Under the pieces are notes generated by a model. That model ran no database searches, had not been told where the DNA came from, and worked only from the letters and a program-made list of their open reading frames with translations. Position numbers and translations under genes: made by a program. This document shows, one piece after another, positions 35,009 to 47,108 of a stretch of DNA of 64,000 nucleotides. Each line of letters opens with the position of its first letter. The stretch's first letter is position 1. Origin of the DNA: Paramecium tetraurelia (taxonomy: Eukaryota > Ciliophora > Oligohymenophorea > Peniculida > Parameciidae); assembly GCF_000165425.1 (NCBI RefSeq), contig NW_001799022.1, positions 186,001-250,000 of the forward strand, written 5' to 3'.

Positions 35009-36818
35009 TCATTTAGCAATTAATGCATCTAATAAATTAGTATGTATTTCAGAAAGAGTCTTTTACATATCATCTTGAAAATGGGGTCTTTTTTAAAAAA
35101 ACCCTTGGAATTGATATTCGTCATATATTCCCAATATGTACCTCTCATCTTCAAGATTTGAAACTTTTTGCAATTTCACTGTTAATTTTCCATTCACATA
35201 TTCTATTACATTTAATTAGATTAATCTATAATTTGGATTTTGGTTTACAATTTTAAGATCAAAATATTTCATAAAATGCATTTAGACTAGTGATACCATG
35301 CACTTAATAAGAAAATAAGAGCCTGAAATTTCCATTAAAGCAGGTAGAATTTGTACGAGGATAACTAAATCACCTACAATCATCTATTATTGAGTTTTAT
35401 TCATTTCTAATTAATTTTCCTTCCAAAATAATACTCTCCTTGACATAAATAAGCCTCTGTCAATACTGGATTAATCGAAAAACTATAAATATGATAGAAA
35501 TTTGAGTTCCGGGATCATAAAATCACTTGTGCAATAGGTTAGTAGACTTGACATTAAATATTTAGTTGAAATAGTAAGTTACATATATGATTAATCAATT
35601 TCTTTTTCTGTTAATGGTTTTTCTGGATTCTATGATAAAGATTATTAATTACAATGAAATCAATTTCCTTAATTTTGCTTAAATAGTTATCGACTTTAGC
35701 CAAGACCATTTTACACCAATCCTTGATTCTTTTTAATGCTACTGGATATGATGTTTTTTAGATTATGGCTTTACATTATGCTTAATGTTTATGTAGTTTT
35801 CTCCAATAGATTTTATTGGGTTAACAGTAGATTTTCCACCTCATAGCCAACCTCACAAAATTGAAAACATTTCTTAATTTAGACTTTTCTTCTTTTTTTA
35901 ATAATTGAAAGTCAATATTATTCTACAAATTAATTTAATTTAGAGAATACTTCAATGAAAAAGCTTTATTTAGTTTTTTGATTCGATCCTTTTGAAACTA
36001 ATGGGATTGAATGCCGACTACTTCTCTTAGAATTAGAAACTTGAGAGGCTGAATTTTAAGTTTTGATTTTAGTTTTTACTTTTGCTTTCCCTATAGAGTT
36101 TGAGTAGGATCGTTTTTCTTCCGAGTTTTAACCGTCTCTTTGAGAATCAGGGTTATAGGGATGCTTATAGGGATTCATTAAATATTGGTATGGATGATAT
36201 TTTTGTTGGGATCCAGAGTGCAGGTATTGTTGATTATAAGGGGAGTAGGCTTATAAAAAGGATTGTTGTGAAATAGGTTGAGGCAATTGCTAATAGATGA
36301 TTTATGGGGGTTATATAATGGGTTGTTGGGACTAGTGGGCTTGTTGGAAGAATGAATATCTTAATGAGGTGATTTCATGCTTTATTTCGTATAATTGCTC
36401 TTATTGGGGAAGCTTTGGCAATTTTAGATGAAGAGTATGGACTTGAGTTTTGAGATGATCAAGTTCTCGCTTTAAAACTTGAGTTCTATCAATCTTGATT
36501 ATCCATTTATAATGTTACTTCTTTTTATTCTTTCAAAAGTCGTTTGAGAGTTTGACTCTATTTATCCAAGGCTTATTACATTTGAGCCACTTCTTCATTT
36601 AATTTTTCTTCAGAGAATGCAATTACCTTTGGAATTTAAAAAGAATTATCCATTTGCTTTAATTATCTTATTCCGCTCTTTTGACTGGGTTGATGACTCA
36701 TGGGGATGTCATAGGTAGGATTTTTAAATTTGTCAAGGAGGTCTAATTAATTTTTGGCTTCCTCATAACCTTGATATTATTTTTAATTAGATTAGGTTCT
36801 TCTTTCCCTAAAGTACAT
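35009..36818 (-). CDS. Large Gln-rich coiled-coil protein
   Basis: The ATG at 36818 opens MYFRERRTQSNQKQYQGYEE. A coiled-coil segment follows (KLNEEVAQMQQALDKQSQT, LKRELDHLKTQVHTL), then a Gln/Pro/Tyr-rich low-complexity region (QPISQQSFLQAYSPYNQQY) and a Lys/Ser-rich stretch that could enter the nucleus (KAKVKTKIKTQNSASQ). The C-terminal part is ordered and helical (LRNVFNFVRLAMRWKIY, RIKDWCKMVLAKVDNYLSK, YILGIYDEYQFQGFF). Introns are inferred near 36500, 35950 and between 35600 and 35460. No family was recognised. The low-complexity middle encodes most of its Gln with TAA or TAG. Confidence 0.6.
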
Positions 36819-36943
36819 TATTAAATTAATTTTAAAGTGTAAAATAAATTTGTTAATAATCTGATCATAGTCTCTAATTCTGAACTATTAAATTAACACT
36901 ACATCAATTGTATTTGATTACAATATTATATTATTTTAATTCA

Positions 36944-38024
36944 ATGTTCGACGATCAACTCAAAGCACTAATTTAGAAAAACAATCTCAAAATTGAATAG
37001 CACCAAACCAAAATGATGATTAGATTTCCTCAGACTCCTCAAGTCCGTGATTCTCAACAATAAGTAAATTAAAATTACATCTTAGTCCCAATTTTTTACC
37101 AAGTCAAACAACAAAAGTAGTAGCATAGACAAGAGCTATTTCAGTTGTGTTCCAACTAGAAAGTCAACCAAACAAAGCTTTTTTGTTCCAAAATCTGTTG
37201 TCACATCATAATACTTGGATTCCTAGGCTTTTTAAGTCTATCAAACTGAGGACATTCAAAATACTCAAATTTAAGACTATGGGCAATAGATCTAACATTC
37301 TTAAATTAATATAAGTGATAATGCAGATAATTCACCAATGAATTCCTCCATTTTAAATTAATTGAGAAGAGAAAAAGAGATCATCTCATAATAACATCAA
37401 TTGCTAATATCCCAAATGTCAAGGGAAATCGAAAACAATAAACGATAATACCAGAAATCCGAATAAACTTTGTAACAGTAAATAATTCAATTATAAAATG
37501 AATTAAATGCGTATAAATAGTATTAAACAAAAAGTCTAGATTTGGAAGCAAGTCTTTAATAAATTATTATTGAAAATAACGAACTCAAATCTAAATTGTA
37601 GGAATAAAACAAATGGCTTTTTGAATTATAAGATTAATTTGAATTGATTCAAACCAAAATGATTGATATCAAATAGAAAATTCAAGATACCAAACATTTC
37701 TCAAATTAACTCTCTTAAATCGCTCAATATTTACTAAACAAACAAACACCTCCTCTTGATTTCTTAGTCTTTATGAATAATCAATCGAAACAATTATAAC
37801 ATGAATAGCAATAAGAAACTGAATTCAGAAACAGAAAATAGCAGATTAAACAACAGCATTTTCAATCTAATCCTTTTCCTATTGCGAAAGAGTCTTTTGC
37901 TTAAATTTATTAATTTTAGATTGAAAACTCTATGATACTCAATTAAATAGTCAAAGATTTGAGAAATAACGTTGATCGCTACTCTTAATAATACATAGCC
38001 GAAGTCGGACTTCATTTGATGTGA
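36944..38024 (+). CDS. Coiled-coil protein (about 350 aa)
   Basis: The ATG at 36944 begins MFDDQLKALIQKNNLKIE. One intron of about 22 nt near 37064 is inferred; after that the frame is open to the TGA at 38022. A Ser/Lys-rich N-terminal third is followed by a long coiled coil (LISQMSREIENNKRQYQKS, LQQIIIENNELKSKLQEQ, LIQTKMIDIKQKIQD). The C-terminus is VDRYSQQYIAEVGLHLM. No TM or enzyme domain is seen. It starts 125 bp from the divergent gene at 36818, a plausible shared promoter. Confidence 0.7.
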
Positions 38025-38121
38025 ATTCTTTATATAACTTGCCTTAATATAATAGTATTTGTTATTTTTATAATCATATATTTACTTCTTAAATAAATAA
38101 GATTTTTTACAAAATTCTATT

Positions 38122-39714
38122 TCATTATTCCACAAAAACCAAACTTCTTTGGTAATTTAAATTCTAAAATGCCTATTAAGTATTGGGACCATTTAAACTA
38201 GATAATGAATTCAAAGTGAAGATCTTAATTTATTTGGAGTCAGGCTAAATTTTAGTCAAAATTTAATCTATCATAGTCTCTGATCTTTAATTAATCAATT
38301 AAGCCAGAGTTTTTTCATCTAAAGGTGCTCTACATAGAGGACATATCTAAATGTTAATCAAAATTACTTTGGTCTTCTGTATCCACAAAGTCAAGCATTC
38401 GGAATGGTAAATGTGTTTGCAATAAGTTATTTTCACATCATGTTCTGAAGAGAATGCATCTAAACATATTGAACAATACAAATCTTTTATATTGACCTCC
38501 TCTTAAATTAATTCTGTGACTTATTCAAATTTATGCGTAGGAATATATAAGTTTATAAAGTTTTTCTCTTCATTCTATTATTCTACTTTGATTGGAACCT
38601 AAGTTTCATCTAATTTCCTTTTGTAAAACTTCACACCACAACAAACAAGCAAGAAAAAGATTAACACAAAGACTGGAATAAAGATCATCATCATAATTTT
38701 TGATAAACCATCGCCTTTACCATCGTTTGAAATAATGCTGACATCAAATTCGCTATAGATCTTGAAAATAATGTAACTATTTAATTTGATCTAACTTTCA
38801 TTTTCTAAAGCCTATGTGAGATTTTTGCATTCTTCAATCTTCTCATTGGATATCTCTAGTGTGTTTGTAATAATGAGAGAACCCTCATCAAAAAAAGGCA
38901 TTTCTACATAACATTATTGTCTAATTGGTATGGAATTTGATATGGTTCTCTAAAATGATGTTCCAGTTGAGTACAAGTCTTAATAATATAACGTATTTGG
39001 GGATAGTTTTATTTGATCTTTAATATTGACTCCAACCACACTACAATCATCCCCAAAAGTTCCTTCTTAACATTCACATACCCCATTAGCACACCTACCT
39101 CTATTTTTGCATTCTCTAAGTTAAGATTTTATAATACTTTGCGCAATTATATAATGATGAAATTTTTGAAGAGATATTAAAGGTGGATTAATGTTCTGAG
39201 TAAGCACCAATAAATATATTTGAATTATCCATATAATAAACATTGAAATTTGCTTAAAAAGTCTATGATTTTTCCTTCTTTGTTAAAGAGAGTGTTTGCA
39301 TTTCGACTTTCTAATCATAAGCATTTATGTCAATTTTACAGTTTTCTCTAAAAATAAAAAAATTTAAACTTCTATATTGAATTGTAATCGTTAATCTTAT
39401 CATCCTGGGGCTTATCGTCACAAATTAGTAGAATTGGAAATTCCCCTTCTTAATAAGTAAGAGTAATGGTAACTTTTTATTTGTCAGAAAGTTATTTGTA
39501 AAAAATGCCATTGATGGCAAATAATTGAAGCCCCTTCACATCCATATAATGTTAATCTTAATTTTAACTTAAACTTGTTTTCCATAAGCAAATTAGGATA
39601 AAAGTAAGCATGTATTATAAATTTACAATATAATAAAATACTTAGGAAAACTATAAATCCAGTAACAATAAAAATTATCAATATATCTGTTAATAAAGAC
39701 CTTTCATTATTCAT
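38122..39714 (-). CDS. EGF-like, single-TM and RING-H2 membrane protein
   Basis: The ATG at 39714 gives a hydrophobic N-terminal helix (ILIIFIVTGFIVFLSILLY), then an extracytoplasmic region of about 270 residues. It contains an EGF-like knot: CKNRGRCANGVCECQEGTF then GDDC. A TM helix follows (IMMMIFIPVFVLIFFLLVCC), then a cytosolic part with a RING-H2: LYCSICLDAF, YCKHIYHSECL and, after a 21-nt intron near 38360, CPLCRAPL. The frame ends at the TGA at 38122. An intron near 39460 is also needed, possibly a longer or double one. It resembles a receptor-like E3 ligase that may turn an outside signal into ubiquitylation. The exact intron set in the ectodomain is uncertain. Confidence 0.8.
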
Positions 39715-40547
39715 AAAATATGGTTGAAAGAAAATAATATATTTAATCAGTCAATTTTGTATATATTCTTTTTCACTATTTTTTTCTATTTGATGGTTTG
39801 ATAATCTTAGGATAAAACATTTGGTTAAAATTAATAAAAATTATGGTGTGAAATTAAAGAAAGGATATTTTTGAAAAAAAAAGTAGTTTTATCTTTGGCT
39901 ACAAATTAGTAATTTTATTTGACAATTTCACAAAGAACTCCAATTACAATAATAATTAATTAGTATGTAATCGATTTTCATATGAATGAGACATATTGAT
40001 ACTCAATATATGCAAAAGTAAATAGAATATGCACTTGAATTCTATATTTAACAAGAAAATATGATTTTATTAGATTTATACCGATGTTCTTTCAGCAGAA
40101 GAGAAGGAGAGCAATCCATTACATAGTTTTAATAAATGTTTAAATAAAATTGAGATGAAAATTATAAATTTAGAATAAAACAAGGAAAAAAAAGTTAATT
40201 AAATTCAATACTTTTCATTCAAAATTTTTAAAAGCAAAAAATCTTTAGATTAATTAAAAAATGGAATGTTGCCTTTTTATTGTATCAGCAATCCTTTATT
40301 GCTTTAAGAATTTACTGGCAATAGAATAACTCATTCTTTTATTGACAAATTTTTTAAATAAGAGATCTGAAAAATTTTGTAGCTTTCTTAAATTAAACAA
40401 TAATTATATTCTTAATAAATATTGAAGAATGATCATTAAATTTAATTGCATAAAGTATTTAAATAATTAAGACCCTCTAAGAAAAATCCTGTTTATTATT
40501 GAAAATATATTAATTAATAATAATAATAAAAATAAAAAAAATTAATC
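39715..40547. other. AT-rich gap with one weak ORF
   Basis: About 830 bp. A 56-codon plus-strand frame (39986-40153, MRHIDTQYMQKQIEYAL) is followed in the same frame by more open sequence to about 40375, but with a TGA between them and no good intron. It is not called as a gene. The rest is simple AT-rich DNA. Confidence 0.4.
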
Positions 40548-41735
40548 ATGGATTAAGAGCAGGATCCATAATCTCAAAATTCTCATATTAAATAATCCTA
40601 AGACACCAATAAGTTTGAATCAAACTAATACGAATTCAATGAATCAATTGAGGATGAGAAATCTGCTCTTAAGTAGCTTTTATAATAACATTCGAATAAA
40701 ATCTAGGAGTATTTTTAAAAAATAAAAGATGATGTGTAAAAAAATACAATTAAAAAATTTGTGGAAAAATAATTAAAAGTATTTTCCCAGGATGTAGAAA
40801 AAATACTTGAGCAATTATTAGAGAGATTAATATCTGAAAAAGAGCTATATATTACACAAATATCATATGAAAAAACCTAAAAAGAATAGGAATTATTGGA
40901 GTTAACATAAAAATATAATGAAGCGAATAATACATTATTGTTAGGATCCTATAATGATAATAATATTTGCTCGAAGATAGTGCAAATAAATAAATTATTG
41001 GAAAAGACTTGCTAGACAACTATCTAAGCTAGTTAATAATTAGATAATTAAAGTCTAGATTAAATGCAATAATAAATTCAGATCATAAGATAAAGCATCA
41101 CAGGAAATACACAAATACAGATAAGTAACTTGCAAGCTTAATTGGATGAAAAAGATAGATAAATATAACAATTACAAAAGTAAAACTAGGATTTACAAAA
41201 TAAACTAAATAATAATAACTCATCAAACATTTTGATGAAAAAGATTGAAGAATTCATATAACAATACTAAAACTAATGTAATTAAGCAGATTTAATCAAT
41301 TAGAAGACTAATTAAATCGTAGAAATTAATAAAGAGTTGAATAGACTCAATACTTTGATTAGTAATGATAATGAAAAATTGAAAAGTCAATTTGAAGAAG
41401 AAAAGAACAAAGCAATTTAGAAATAACTTGAAGGCTGTTTTAAATTATAGGATCGATCTCTGCTATACATATAATTGGGTCTAAAAATATTTTAATAATA
41501 TTATCGTTCTCACATCTAATAAGACTAAAATATTTAAGGCTAAATAGACAGATTGAATAAATTCCATTAAAATTATTAAAAAAAAGAAAATTTCAAATTA
41601 AAGAACTTAGGAGAAGTTGAATAATTCTACATTAAATAAGAATCTGAGCTTAAGGCATTATTCGATGATTCTCTCAAAGAATATAAGAACTTAATAAATG
41701 AAATTACATAGAGAAGAATTCGATTGAATGTATGA
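40548..41735 (+). CDS. Intronless Gln-rich coiled-coil protein (395 aa)
   Basis: One uninterrupted frame from the ATG at 40548 to the TGA at 41733. It is almost entirely predicted helix, rich in Gln, Lys, Glu and Asn, with heptad-like leucines (VFSQDVEKILEQLLERLI, LQAQLDEKDRQIQQLQKQ, EINKELNRLNTLI). Many of its Gln codons are TAA or TAG. The first 40 residues are acidic and polar. It may be a structural or basal-body component; no specific family was recognised. Confidence 0.7.
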
Positions 41736-41945
41736 GTTTGTCTAATTTAATAATTATAAATAATAAAAGATAAGTAATCAATTTTAGATCATTTTTATTT
41801 AATTTATTATATAATATATGGATTAGGAATCTAGATGGGTTAAATCTATCCATCATAAATGATTTTCATTAAATTAATGAATGAAGAGAAGTAGAAAACC
41901 AATTAGATCGAATATTCTTTATTTTATACATTTTTAAATATAATC

Positions 41946-43193
41946 TCATTATTAGGCATCAGCAGTCTCATGATTATCACCTGGGTTTCTCTATTATCTA
42001 TTCTTGTTATCATAATGATGTCTATTTGATCCTCTGCTTGGTTTCTATTAAGGCTTTTTTGTTCTAGAAATATACAAAATTTCTTAACCTACGTTCAATG
42101 GTGATATATTCTTCATCTGAACTGTTTTGATCTTACTTATCATTATTTTGATCGTGTTCTTGGATTTCCTTCTTTTCTTACCATTCTTCTCTCTAGGGTC
42201 TATCTCTATTGTGGTATTTATTTCCTCTGTATTATTTATTGTTATCTCCATTATTGTTATTTCTTCTGTCATTATGATAATTCTTTTTGTATCCTTTTCT
42301 TTGATCATCATGATGTTGATGGTGTCTATGTCCATCTCTTGGGTGTTAATGATTACCTTTTTAATCATTTTAATGTTCCTCTTTTCCTTCTGGTGCTTGC
42401 TATTATTATGGAACTTCTTATTGAGGGTGAGTTTATTTTCCTTGTTATTCTTATTATTCAGTATGTTAATTTGTAAGCTAATCGATAGGTTAATGGACTT
42501 ATTAACGATTTTCATCTTGGAATATTTTCTTTGGACTGGATTTGATCAAGACGTATTATTCCTATTAAACAGAATGCTCCTTATGAGTTTCAATTGTGTC
42601 TGGTTATGGAGTGGTCTCTTATTGTTACTAGTGGACTTGTTGGGTTGTTTCTTCGTGATGATGATGATGGTGGTGATGGTGATGAGTTTCTGGTTATTAT
42701 TGGTGTTTTAACTAATATTAATTTTAATTAATATAAATACTTTCAAACCCTTCCATTATTGATCCTACTTCTTCTATTGATTATTGACTCTATTTTGAAG
42801 CTATTTAGCCAATTCATATAAAGATTAGTGATCTTAAGAGAGCAGTTCTAGGGTGTCTTAATTCTCGGATAGATGTTCCAAAATGAGGATGAAGGCCTCT
42901 TGGGTGATGATAGAACCACTTTATTCTGCTTCCTTCTTAGCTTACAACCAATTTGAGACTTAGGCTTCTAATTCTTTAATTCTTTCATTATTTTCATCTT
43001 TGTTTTGGATCTTCTAAACTTGTTCAGGTTTCAATTCTTTAGTTTTTTACAATTCTTCTAAATCAGCAATGTCTTTAAGTTTTTTTTGGAGATTTCTATA
43101 TTTTTTGGTGAGGAAGTTGAAATAGAAGTCTTTTTCTTCATTTTTAACTTAATCCCAAATTGTCTTAGTCTTTGATTGTTTTCCACCCTTCAT
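41946..43193 (-). CDS. Caprin-like protein with His-rich and RG/N-rich tail
   Basis: The ATG at 43193 starts MKGGKQSKTKTIWDQVKNEE, then a coiled-coil region (FLTKKYRNLQKKLKDIADLEEL, RIKELEAQVSNWLQAKK, LILEHLSENQDTLELL) resembling the N-terminal homology region of caprins. A 29-nt intron near 42720 is followed by a run of nine His (near 42670), a Gln-rich stretch and a basic Arg/Asn/His/Gly tail (GNHQHPRDGHRHHQHHDDQR, NDRRNNNNGDNN). A 25-nt intron near 42080 completes it at the TGA at 41946. This build suits an RNA-granule or translation-control protein. The opposite strand holds a 194-codon hydrophobic ORF, an artefact. Confidence 0.6.
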
Positions 43194-43548
43194 AAAAAAT
43201 GTATTTTTTAAAAAAATTTAAATAAAAAAGTCAATTAATAACTAGTATTCAAACTAAACTTGATTTTGAGTTAATCAAGCACTCCATGTCGATACACCCT
43301 TGAAGTACTCGAAAACTAAAATCAAGTAAGAATCTATATCGCTTTGTAAATGTGAAGAAATAATATTACAATAAAATTGAATATCAATATATTTGAGTAT
43401 GTACATAGCAATGTTCTCCAGTCTCATTTAAGATCAGTCTAAATATTCGTGTTTTAGAGGCGAAGTCAAGCATGTATGTGTTGATCTGATTAAAACTGAC
43501 CAAAAAAAAGGAATTTTTAATAATGATATAAAATCTGAATAAATTAAA
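43194..43548. other. Divergent intergenic region
   Basis: About 355 bp between the starts of the caprin-like gene and the M16 peptidase. It likely holds both promoters. An ATG at 43399 opens only a short frame. No motif could be assigned. Confidence 0.5.
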
Positions 43549-46450
43549 ATGATACATAAAAGCACTATTGATAAGCGAACATTTAAATCTGTAACTCTCA
43601 GCAATTCATTGTTATGTCTTTTGATATCAGATCCAGAGACAGAGAAGTCTGCTGCTGCTTTGAATGTCGATGTGGGATCTCTTGAAGACCCAGTTGATAG
43701 AATGGGTCTTGCTCATTTTTGTGAACACATGTTGTTTATGGGAACAGACAAGTAAGCGATGTATTTTATCATTCAGATATCCCAAAGAAAATGAGTATTA
43801 GTAATATATTTCAAAGAATGCTGGATCCACCAATGCTTTTACATCTGAATTAAATACTAATTTCTTCTTTTCAGTTGGCAATCAAGCATTGGAAGGTGCT
43901 CTTGATAGATTTGCCCAATTCTTCATTAGTCCACTTTTCAGTGATTCTTGCACAGAACGTGAAATGAAAGCAGTTGATTCAGAGTACAACATGAATCTAT
44001 AAAATGATTTTTGGCGCAAATTCCAATTGTTTCACAATGCTTCCCTTCCTGGAAGTCAATACAATAAGTTTATGATTGGTAATTTGAAGACTTTGTAGTT
44101 CGAAGATACACGTGCAAGATTACAAGAATTTCATAAAAGATATTACTCATCAAATGTGATGAAATTGGTCATCTATGGTTCATAACCAATTGAAACTTTA
44201 GAGGGATGGGCTTAAACTTATTTTGAGGGCATTTAAAACAAAAACCTAGCACCTCCTTCCTACAATGTCATGCCATTTGATTAAACTAATATGGGGTAGT
44301 TGATAAAGTATGTTCCAATCAAGAATTAAGATCATTTGGAATTAATTTACATAATCGATTATCTATACCCACATTATAGAAGTTGTCCAGGAAAATACTT
44401 GTCTCATTTGATTGGTCATGAAGGAGAAAACTCTCTATTGTCTCTTCTCATAAAAGAGGATTTGGCATAGGAATTGTCAGCAGGTCCATCAAACACCATG
44501 AAACTATTTTCAGAAATGACAATCAGAATTAAGTTAACACAAAAGGGTTTATAACAATATTAGAAAGTCATCCAATATGTTCAAGAATACATTGAATTGC
44601 TCAAACAAAAGGGACCATAAGAGTGGATCTTCAAAGAAATCTCAGCCATTAAAAAATTAGAATTCGATTTCTTAGAAAAAGGAGATCCCTTCAATTATGT
44701 CTGTACATTGGCATCGAGAATGCAATAATATCCAATTGAAGATGTGTTAAGATAACCATACTTAATGGAATAATATCAACCAGAATTAATTCAAAAGATA
44801 ACAAATCAATTGACTGGAGATAGGTTGATGATGTTTCTATCCTCATAAACCTTTTCAAATTAATTAGGAAACAAGGAAGAATACTTTGGAACTGAATACA
44901 GTTAATCCAAATTCCTTGAAGATGTAACATCAGTCTTCAAAAATGCAGCCAATAACATCTCTCCTAAATTGAATTTGCCTCCATAGAATATCTACATTCC
45001 TGAACATACAAATGTCTTACCTTTATAAAATGGCTTGCCTTTATTCCCTGAATTGGTTTTGTAAAATGAATAAACTGATTTGTGGTTCAAGTAAGATGAT
45101 AGATTCCAAGTACCAAAAACTGTCATTCAGCTTAGAATCAACACAATTGAAACTGGATATGGGAAATTAGCCAAAACAGAAGCTATTGCTAAAATCTGGT
45201 TAGCTTTGTTAAAGAATCATGTCAGAGAATTCAATTACTTAGCAGAAATGGCTAAAATTGATGCCACTTTATAATTGGCAGCAAATGGACTAGAATTCTC
45301 AATTAGTGGATTTAGTGATTCCATCTCCAGATTTGTTATTGGCATGTTCCAAAAGATTATTTCTTTTAAGCCTCAAGATTATTAGGATTTGTATGAATCA
45401 ACATTTGTTAAGATTACCTAAGAATTAGAAAACATCAAGAGATCTTAACCTTACTAATAGGTTCATTCCCTCATGACTGTAGTATTGAGAGAGGGATCCT
45501 CATTTGAAACATAAGAGTTATTAGATCAATTAACCAATATCACTTTTGATGATGTCATTCATTTCTCAAACAATTTCTTAAAACGATGCAGATTTGAATG
45601 GCTCATAATGGGTAATTTGGTTAAAGAAGAAGCCATACAAATTGTTCAAAAATCCCTTGATTTATTCAAAGCAAAAACTCTTAGATATGAACAGGTATTA
45701 TAAATCAGACCAGTTATGTTAAATGAAACAGAGATTTGCAATTACACTTACGATTTGACTGAACCAACGGAAACCAATTCAGGAATTGTTGTCCATTATT
45801 AAATTGGCAAACCTGATTTAAGAACTTAACTCTATAATGGTATTTAAGATTTTTAATTCTAGAAATCCTATAAACAATAATGAAGACTCCATTCTTTTCT
45901 TAACTAAGAACAACTGAATAATTAGGATATGCAGTCTTTTCATTGTTGAGTGATGTCAGGGGAATAGCAGGTTTCACTTTCTTAATATAAAGTAATGTGA
46001 AATGTCCAAACTATGTCTAACAAAGAATTAGGTAAGATATTAATACAATATGTTAGAACATTTATTAAGGAAAACTTGAATAAGTAGATTACAGAGATGA
46101 CTGAATAAGACTTTGAATAATTCAAAAGCTCAGTTAAGGTCTAATTGTTAGAGAAGGATTACTCATTAATCAAAGAATCAGTTAGAATGTGGAATGAAGT
46201 TTAAAAGCATCAAAGATTATTTGATAGAAGAGTATAATAACTCAATATTTTGGATGGCATTAAATTATCCGAAGTGTAAGAATATTTTAAAACTCATTTG
46301 ATCGAAAAAACAAAGCAATTTGAGATCCATGCCATTTCACCAACCCACAAGAAGGATTAGGAAGAAATCAAGAGTGACAGCTTAGTCTATAATTCATCTG
46401 ACAAATTCAAAAAGAGGCATGGATTGTATCCTGATTATTTTTATTAATGA
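43549..46450 (+). CDS. Insulysin-type M16A metallopeptidase
   Basis: The ATG at 43549 leads quickly to the inverted zinc motif HFCEH (GLAHFCEHMLFMGTDK), with the downstream Glu in the AVDSEYNMN segment. This HxxEH arrangement is typical of insulin-degrading-enzyme peptidases. Further family blocks are KYPKENEYQQYISKNAG, STNAFTSELNTNFFFSV, FFISPLFS, GHEGENSLLSLL and, in the C-terminal half, LRTTEQLGYAVFSLLSD. Length, about 940 residues, fits IDE (about 1,000). Introns were placed at 43752-43776 and near 45845 and 46035. The enzyme would cut peptides of roughly 20-70 residues inside a closed chamber. No signal peptide is seen, so it is likely cytosolic. Confidence 0.92.
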
Positions 46451-47108
46451 GCAGTAATATATTGTAATTTACAATCGTTTAATCCTAATGTTATTCAAAA
46501 CTATATATGAATAAATCTTTTTAAGTTTATGATCTAATTTAATGTCCTTATATCATTACTGAATTCACTAATTATTATAAGAATATTCATTTACATTTGA
46601 AAAAACTTGATTTCGTACACTTCTAAATAAGATAAGATCCTTGTTAAATCATTTATTTTTAAAGTTTAATAGAGTTTCTTGATTTAATTATAGCTAGTTA
46701 AACAATTACTATATTTGTTGCTGATAGCAAATATTACAGAGTTGTAGAAGAAATTATCGTAAAATTAAAGAATTTATCTTTGATTTCTTAATAATGTTGG
46801 CTGTATTTTCCTCAAAAGTATTGAAAATGTTTTAAAGCTTATGATTAAAATAGCTGAAAAAGGTTTAGTTAAAGATAAAATGGAAAAAAAGAGAAACTCT
46901 TTTAGTTTAAACAATTATTTATTTTAATTGATAAAATAACAGTTTAATTTGATATAAATTTAAAATTATGAGGCTTAAAATATACCATATATCAATATAA
47001 ATATTTTAGATTCAAAGAAAATAATTAAAATACACTTTTTGATTTTGATAACAGCAATTTAAGAGAAATCACTAATTAGAGAAAATGAAATATATTAATT
47101 AATATTAT
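46451..47108. other. AT-rich gap with a short coding-like island
   Basis: A plus-strand island at about 46680-46820 (TITIFVADSKYYRVVEEI) looks codon-like, but it has no start and ends at a TGA. It may be a gene remnant or chance. The remainder is AT-rich with no recognised element. Confidence 0.35.

Noticed and set aside
42127-42711. A 194-codon plus-strand ORF rich in Leu, Ile, Val, Met and Phe
   Set aside because: It is the reverse complement of the His/Asn/Asp/Arg-rich part of the caprin-like gene; antisense of His and Asn codons gives Met, Ile and Val, so the hydrophobicity is an artefact.
44691-44930. Minus-strand 79-codon ORF
   Set aside because: Antisense within the M16 peptidase gene, whose frame is well conserved.
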